From positions 1 through 9,943 of the forward strand of contig WFYH01000231.1 in the NCBI GenBank assembly GCA_015490215.1: a stretch of 9,943 nucleotides of DNA, written 5' to 3'. How positions within the stretch are numbered: position 1 is the first letter of the stretch; the number at the start of each line of letters is the position of its first letter. A model generated the notes under the pieces. That model did no database searches. It saw only the letters and a list, made by a program, of their open reading frames with translations, and was not told the origin of the DNA. Made by a program: the position numbers and the translations under genes. Positions 5,820 through 9,943 of the stretch are shown here, piece by piece. This DNA comes from Aquificaceae bacterium. Lineage in GTDB: Bacteria > Aquificota > Aquificia > Aquificales > Aquificaceae.

Positions 5820-6047
5820 TTAAAGATACTTAACGGTTTCTTCCTTTGCTTTCTTGATTATAGTCCTCCTGTCCCAATCGGCAAAACCTATCACATTCGC
5901 CGCCAACGTAGTGAATATACGTGTAGATAGGATGACCTCAAGGTGGAAGAACCTTTCCCTATCCTCTTGTGTAAAGCCCCTCTCTCCCGAAAGGGTAATA
6001 CTACCAAGGGGCAAAATTCCTATTAACAGTTTTTTCAGAACCTTCAT
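5820..6047 (-). CDS. hypothetical 75-residue protein
   Basis: I do not recognise this protein. The basic, hydrophobic start MKVLKKLLIGILPLGSITL could be a weak signal peptide or a membrane-associating helix, but no clear cleavage site follows. The remainder is polar and mixed-charge (FTQEDRERFFHLEV, FADWDRRTIIKKAKEE) and predicted helical. The frame is open for 12 codons upstream without another start codon, so the ATG at 6047 is the only choice; its ribosome site is poor (AGAAG). It ends 11 bases before frdB and is probably transcribed with it. Base composition is like the frdB side (roughly 45% G+C in one 60-base sample), not like the AT-rich genes on its other side. It may be an accessory protein of the iron-sulfur complex, but only position suggests that. 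Confidence 0.6.
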   Translation of the reverse strand: MKVLKKLLIGILPLGSITLSGERGFTQEDRERFFHLEVILSTRIFTTLAANVIGFADWDRRTIIKKAKEETVKYL

Positions 6048-6101
6048 AGCTTCTAATATAATCCGAGGTGCGGTAAGTTTTGCCTATTATGTTCCTCTTG
6101 T

Positions 6102-6701
6102 TTATTCTATTTCAATCGCTAATGGATTGAAGGAATATCTTTCTTTAACTAAAACTCTCTTGATAGGTATATAAGGAAATGTACTGCTTTTTTCTTTTCC
6201 CGCTTCTATATCTCCAAGCTTATCTTCTCTACTTTTCCCAAATACATCTAATACCACTACTTTTACTCCATCTGCAGGCAATGTATCTCTTTCGTTTCCG
6301 GTATTTCTTACCACTATCCGAATAAAGTAGTTGGAAATGAACACAGCCACTCTAAGCTTTGGATAATATCTTTCCTTTATCTCTCTTATAAGTTCGTTCA
6401 CATTATATTCAGCTCTTTTTATAGTCTCATATGATCTCTTTATAGGGACAAAAGCACCGGGAACGAAGTGAAAGCATCTATATTTTATTTCCACATAATC
6501 TTTATCTGTATCATAGTATTTAAGGGCTTCTTTTAACTTCCAATATGATTGCTTGTATTTATTTTCTGCATAGAGTTTCTTAGCTTCTTTATAAAGCTCG
6601 GTAGCTTTTACCTTGTTCCTCTCTGAATCCATAGGTTTACAATTTCCATAAGCTACCCAGCAGGTAGCAAGTAAGCAGAGCACTTTTATTGCAAACTTCA
6701 T
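6102..6701 (-). CDS. secreted helical-repeat plus Ig-like (CARDB-like) protein
   Basis: A 199-residue exported protein of unknown function. Residues 1-19 form a signal peptide (MKFAIKV, hydrophobic core, cleavage likely after VAYG); the two cysteines nearby do not make a good lipobox. Residues about 28-65 resemble a single TPR-like helical hairpin (KATELYKEAKKLYAENKYKQ then SYWKLKEALKYY). A linker helix follows (about 88-112), then a beta-rich C-terminal domain (115-199) with VVRNTGNE, ADGVKVVVLDVFG and GDIEAGKEKS, a pattern reminiscent of CARDB/FxLYD Ig-like domains. The ATG at 6701 lies 2 bases after the stop of the barrel gene; a TTG at 6707 would overlap that stop. Its position suggests a periplasmic partner of the outer-membrane barrel. 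It is AT-rich (about 25% G+C in one 60-base sample). Confidence 0.7.
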   Translation of the reverse strand: MKFAIKVLCLLATCWVAYGNCKPMDSERNKVKATELYKEAKKLYAENKYKQSYWKLKEALKYYDTDKDYVEIKYRCFHFVPGAFVPIKRSYETIKRAEYNVNELIREIKERYYPKLRVAVFISNYFIRIVVRNTGNERDTLPADGVKVVVLDVFGKSREDKLGDIEAGKEKSSTFPYIPIKRVLVKERYSFNPLAIEIE

Positions 6702-6703
6702 TT

Positions 6704-7780
6704 TCAAAATTGAAAGTCTATACCTATATAGTAAGCTACCTGATCGACAGTCCTTGTTCCTCTCTGAGTTATAAAGTCTGTGCTCTTTTTATCAACTGCA
6801 CCAGATAGAAGAAGCTTTCCTATCTTTATTGTGATACCGCCTGTGTATCCTGTAGTTTCATAGTCATATCTAGATTTTGTATAATCATCTCTGTATAGTC
6901 CCCCCCGAAGCACTACGCGAGGGGTAGCAAGTTCAACGCCTAAAGCTTGCCTTGTTATATCAGGCCACTTAATATCGTTTTCTGAGTAAAAGTGTGTTTG
7001 CCTATCATAGGAAACTATTAGTGCACCTATTGGCAGGAAAGTTTTTATAGATGCTCCTACATATTGAGCTTTGGGGACATCCAGAAAGTTTTGCTTTTTT
7101 GTGCCTCCAGATTCTTCATAGATATCCGCTTTTGACCTGAAAGAAGCCCCTAAGTCTATAGCACCGAAATTTGTTTCAAAAAGTCTTAAAAGCGCACCTA
7201 CTGAAAAACCAAACCCACCATCTAGGGGTAGATCGCTATTTGCTTTTTCGTAACCCCCTGCAAAACTATTATAGAAATATTCGTCATACTGAGAAGGTGC
7301 CCAAAATACTGAGGTGCCTACAGCAAAACCAGTTCCAGTAGCTTTCACTTTAAAAAGCTTAAAACCAAAACCACCGTGTAGCATATATATCCTCTGCGTG
7401 CAATAAGAGCCAATAGAATTTGCATCGCATCTGTAATTAACTTGGGAGAGGGTGTAATACGCTACTCCCGCACCGAAGGAAGAGTGGGAGTAGCCTACCC
7501 CAACTTGTGCTCCATATCCATTTTCTTTAAGGTCGTTTTTATCTACAAACGATATATATTCATTAAGGCTATAGTCAGCGGAGAAAAAACTTATGGGTTT
7601 ACCTTGAGTAATAGAAAAGTTAACCAAAGCTGCAGGGTTGTAGTAAAGGGCGGATATATCACCACCTACTGCAGTAACAGCTTCAGCCATGCCTTTAGCT
7701 CTTATAAAAGGGGGGTCAATAAAAATGTCTCCGAAAGCTAAAGAGGAGCTAAGAAGTGCTACAATTCCTATCTTTTTCAT
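6704..7780 (-). CDS. OmpP1/FadL/PorV-like outer-membrane beta-barrel protein
   Basis: A 358-residue outer-membrane protein. A signal peptide (1-17, cleavage after LAFG) is followed by FIRAKGMAEAVTAVGGDISA (25-44) and LYYNPAAL (45-52), the N-terminal signature shared by OmpP1/FadL/TodX transporters, PorV-type proteins and UPF0164 members. The rest alternates Gly/aromatic-rich beta strands, and the protein ends in ...YIGIDFQF, a typical C-terminal beta-signal for barrel assembly. A Cys pair (C118, C127) sits in a probable extracellular loop and could form a disulfide. FadL relatives import hydrophobic compounds, while PorV relatives serve type IX secretion; neither role can be assigned here. 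The ATG at 7780 follows GGAGGT by 6 bases and overlaps the stop of the FGE-like gene (ATGA), so expression is coupled to it. Confidence 0.8.
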   Translation of the reverse strand: MKKIGIVALLSSSLAFGDIFIDPPFIRAKGMAEAVTAVGGDISALYYNPAALVNFSITQGKPISFFSADYSLNEYISFVDKNDLKENGYGAQVGVGYSHSSFGAGVAYYTLSQVNYRCDANSIGSYCTQRIYMLHGGFGFKLFKVKATGTGFAVGTSVFWAPSQYDEYFYNSFAGGYEKANSDLPLDGGFGFSVGALLRLFETNFGAIDLGASFRSKADIYEESGGTKKQNFLDVPKAQYVGASIKTFLPIGALIVSYDRQTHFYSENDIKWPDITRQALGVELATPRVVLRGGLYRDDYTKSRYDYETTGYTGGITIKIGKLLLSGAVDKKSTDFITQRGTRTVDQVAYYIGIDFQF

Positions 7781-9702
7781 TCTTCTACCTCCAAAATAGG
7801 TCTTATGCCATAATAGGGTTGGGGTTCATAATACCATTTTAGGGGTATTTGGTAGGCATCTTTAACAAAACCGAAGTTACCTCCTATAGCTTTTAAAAAA
7901 CCTTCTTCTTCGCACACTTCCGAAACGTTCCCACAGAGATTATACAAACCTATAGCATTTAATTCACCTTCATTGACCTTTACCATGTAGGAAGTATTTA
8001 CAATGGGCTTACAGCGTCTGCTTAAACACATGCATTCCCCTTTTTCATCAAGACCAGAGAATATTAGCATTTCCATCTCATCACAGGTAGGAAGTCTTAG
8101 GTAAAAGCTCTTTAGAGACATTCTAATGATACTATTTAGTTTTGCTATAAGCTTTCTTATATGCTTTTCCTTTATGCATATGGCTGGATAGTCATCAAGG
8201 TTTTCGTTTAATGAAAGCTTACTTAAACAATTCTGTTCAAAAACAGAGTCTCCCAGAATACTTTTTACTAACTTCATGGGTAGTTCTACTTGAGATACCC
8301 ATAATTCTGTCCCGTTTTTTAGCTTTACTCTTATAAAAGCTATTTCTATATCTTTAAAGTTTATTATCTTTACACTCGCAAGCTCTTTTTTATCGTGTTT
8401 TACACTCTCCTTTAGGATTATACCATATTCAACTACAATCCCGAACTTATTACCTTTGACAAAAGGATAAACTTCTATAGACTTAACAAAAGGTTCAAGA
8501 GTTACTTGCTCGGAGGTAGCCTTAAAATCAGTAAGGTTTTTAAGCTCTTCAGAAAGTTTCATATAGTCTGCTTTAAGATTTTCCGTAAGCTCGGAAATGC
8601 TTTCCTCAAGCATATTTTTGATCTCCCTCCTCAAATTTACAGGTTCTCTTTCGTGTTTTGTTACATATGATCTTATAATTCCTGCCTGAGATAGGTTGTT
8701 ATATCTTTCCTCAAAGAATTTAACGAGATCCTTGACAGTCTTACATTTTTCACACTTTCTTAAGAAGCTAAACATTTCATCCCTTATCCTCATATACTCC
8801 CCTAATATTTCATTTTGTTTTTTCAAGAGCTTCCTTTTTTGCTCTACAAGAGGAGAATGAACCATACCAAATACCTCAAAGAATCTTTCTAAGCATTTTC
8901 CAAAAACCACTCCGTCTTGTATATAAGATTTGAGAAAGCTACTTATATCTTCGTATCCTTCTGGAATGATATAAGAATAACTGTAATTCTCATGAACTTC
9001 ACTTATACTAAGAGGTAAATCTCCAGAGTGACCGTGGTCTGGCCGTTTAAAGGGAAAAAACAGATAGACTTTCATAGTCACTATTCTTACCTCTGATTTT
9101 GTATACTCATAGCAAGGCTTAGGGGCTTCCAATACATCAATACTTCCAAACTTTTCTATCCTTATGTAGCTTCCGAAGGTTTTTCCAAAGTTTTCCCTAA
9201 GATTTACAAGGCTCTGGGAGAGATTTTCTATTAGGTTTACTTTGTTTAACGTATCCATCTTTCTGTAAGCCTCTTCTTCGTATCCGTATTCTGCCTCAAC
9301 GCCTGATATTACAGGAACCTGTATGTTAAAGTCTTGATGTTTCTTAAAAACTCTGTTGAGTAATATATCTTCAATATCTGACAAGTTTGCAGATTCTGGT
9401 ATTTCATAAGCGGATATCAGATATTTCAATCTATCCAGTTCTATTTTTGCTTCCTGCTTCCTCAGCTTGTATTCTTTAAGAAGGGACATAAGACCTTTAA
9501 TCTGTTGGGCTTTCTTTTTTTTATATAGCCTTAAAGCTTCTTCGTAACTAAGTTTCTCCTTAGTAAGTACGCTTAATACGAAATCTTTCGTCAGAATAAT
9601 CTGTTTAACTTCTTCAGCTCTTAACGGTTTTTCAAAAACTATACCGTGGGATATTTTTGTGGTTAAAACAAGCAATACTACTACAATATTTAGCCACCAC
9701 AT
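7777..9702 (-). CDS. secreted coiled-coil protein with degenerate FGE/SUMF1 (C-type-lectin fold) domain
   Basis: A 641-residue exported protein. Residues 1-20 form a signal peptide (cleavage likely after ISHG). Residues 28-100 and about 285-395 are Lys/Glu-rich helices, probably coiled coil, around a mixed region (125-280). The C-terminal part (about 464-641) aligns by eye with the formylglycine-generating enzyme/SUMF1 fold: ELWVSQVELPM (466-476) for the opening G-x-x-EVT motif, YPAICIKEKHIRKLIAKLN (505-523), FYLRLPTCDEMEM (533-545), NAIGLYNLCGNVSEVCEEE (582-600), AIGGNF (605-610) and YGIRPILEV (631-639). The usual RGGSW and the C-terminal catalytic Cys pair are absent, so oxidase activity is unlikely. 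A binding or structural role is more plausible. Eight cysteines (491, 509, 540, 557, 559, 564, 590, 597) could form disulfides. It sits 2 bases after the preceding partial gene and overlaps the barrel gene by 4. Confidence 0.75.
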   Translation of the reverse strand: MWWLNIVVVLLVLTTKISHGIVFEKPLRAEEVKQIILTKDFVLSVLTKEKLSYEEALRLYKKKKAQQIKGLMSLLKEYKLRKQEAKIELDRLKYLISAYEIPESANLSDIEDILLNRVFKKHQDFNIQVPVISGVEAEYGYEEEAYRKMDTLNKVNLIENLSQSLVNLRENFGKTFGSYIRIEKFGSIDVLEAPKPCYEYTKSEVRIVTMKVYLFFPFKRPDHGHSGDLPLSISEVHENYSYSYIIPEGYEDISSFLKSYIQDGVVFGKCLERFFEVFGMVHSPLVEQKRKLLKKQNEILGEYMRIRDEMFSFLRKCEKCKTVKDLVKFFEERYNNLSQAGIIRSYVTKHEREPVNLRREIKNMLEESISELTENLKADYMKLSEELKNLTDFKATSEQVTLEPFVKSIEVYPFVKGNKFGIVVEYGIILKESVKHDKKELASVKIINFKDIEIAFIRVKLKNGTELWVSQVELPMKLVKSILGDSVFEQNCLSKLSLNENLDDYPAICIKEKHIRKLIAKLNSIIRMSLKSFYLRLPTCDEMEMLIFSGLDEKGECMCLSRRCKPIVNTSYMVKVNEGELNAIGLYNLCGNVSEVCEEEGFLKAIGGNFGFVKDAYQIPLKWYYEPQPYYGIRPILEVEE

Positions 9703-9704
9703 GA

Positions 9705-9943
9705 TTATGTGAATTCCTCTATAAGCTTTCCAAGCAACTTTCTATAATCCTGAGGGACTCTTTCCAAATCTATGTTTTTAATTTCTTGAAGTATTTGTTT
9801 CTTGATATCTTCATTGTCCTTGAAGTAATCAATGAGTCCATCCAAATTACTTATGTAATTATAAGGTTTATCTTTAGGGAAAGGTTTATAGAATATTACT
9901 ACCTTTTTTCTATCTCTGTGAAAACGTCCATCATCTCCTACAT
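9705..9943 (-). CDS. hypothetical protein, C-terminal fragment
   Basis: Only the last 78 residues are present; the 5' part lies beyond the right edge, and the TAA stop is at 9707-9705. The fragment begins VGDDGRFHRDRKKVVIFYKP, with a short beta-like segment (KKVVIFYKPF), and continues as charged helices (LDGLIDYFKDNEDIKK, then LQEIKNIDLERVPQDYRKLL) to the end LGKLIEEFT. I do not recognise a family. There are no frame-3 stops in 237 bases, codon use is AT-rich like the next gene, and the stop lies 2 bases before the FGE-like gene, so it is very likely a real gene and the first visible member of that operon. Whether it is exported cannot be told from this part. Confidence 0.75.
   Translation of the reverse strand, partial: VGDDGRFHRDRKKVVIFYKPFPKDKPYNYISNLDGLIDYFKDNEDIKKQILQEIKNIDLERVPQDYRKLLGKLIEEFT

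Noticed and set aside
4814..5823. Plus-strand open frames opposite the kinase and frdB genes
   Set aside because: They run antisense to genes with complete conserved motifs and have low-complexity, Ser/Leu/Pro-rich translations without motifs.
6640..6701. Lipoprotein signal for the helical/Ig-like protein
   Set aside because: The cysteine at residue 14 follows L-A-T and the one at 21 follows Y-G-N; neither is an acceptable lipobox. Ordinary signal peptidase cleavage after VAYG fits better.
7777..9702. Diversity-generating retroelement target protein
   Set aside because: The C-type-lectin-like C-terminus invites this idea, but I see no reverse transcriptase, accessory Avd-like gene, template repeat or AAY-rich variable region in the window.

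Overview
The window looks like chromosomal DNA from a thermophilic, chemolithoautotrophic bacterium, most likely of the Aquificaceae (Hydrogenobacter/Thermocrinis/Aquifex type). This is inferred from the protein content: a THEP1-type NTPase, a fumarate-reductase-like iron-sulfur subunit, a YeeE/YedE sulfur-transport protein, Lys/Glu/Arg-rich proteins, very tight gene packing, and housekeeping genes scattered rather than in their usual clusters. No database search was possible.

Layout. Positions 1-284 hold the N-terminal part of a YeeE/YedE membrane protein (minus strand, cut by the window edge). Positions 374-3509 form one minus-strand run that reads, in transcription order: tRNA-Leu(CAA), a DUF4149-like membrane protein, a PhnD-like binding protein without signal peptide, infC (IF3), an 86-residue orphan, coaE and a THEP1 NTPase. 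Neighbours overlap by 4 bases or lie 2-49 bases apart, so the tRNA probably heads a mixed tRNA/mRNA operon. A good internal promoter precedes the 86-residue gene. murG (3554-4606) is the only plus-strand gene. It starts divergently from the tRNA across 44 bases and its 3' end overlaps the convergent kinase gene by 30 bases.

From 4577 to the right edge everything is again on the minus strand. In transcription order there is an unknown partial gene, a secreted 641-residue protein ending in a degenerate formylglycine-generating-enzyme (SUMF1/C-type-lectin fold) domain, an OmpP1/FadL/PorV-like outer-membrane barrel, a secreted helical-repeat plus Ig-like protein, a 75-residue orphan, an FrdB/SdhB-type iron-sulfur protein and a small P-loop kinase.

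The window therefore has two parts. The left 6 kb is ordinary core metabolism: CoA synthesis, translation initiation, peptidoglycan precursor synthesis and fumarate/succinate redox chemistry. The right 3.9 kb is an AT-rich envelope cassette in which three consecutive genes encode exported products and are translationally coupled. That cassette, with its catalytically dead-looking FGE-fold protein beside an outer-membrane barrel, is the best candidate for an undescribed system.

No gene-free stretch exceeds 300 bases; the longest gap is 285-373. I saw no insertion sequence, CRISPR array, rRNA or clear rho-independent terminator.
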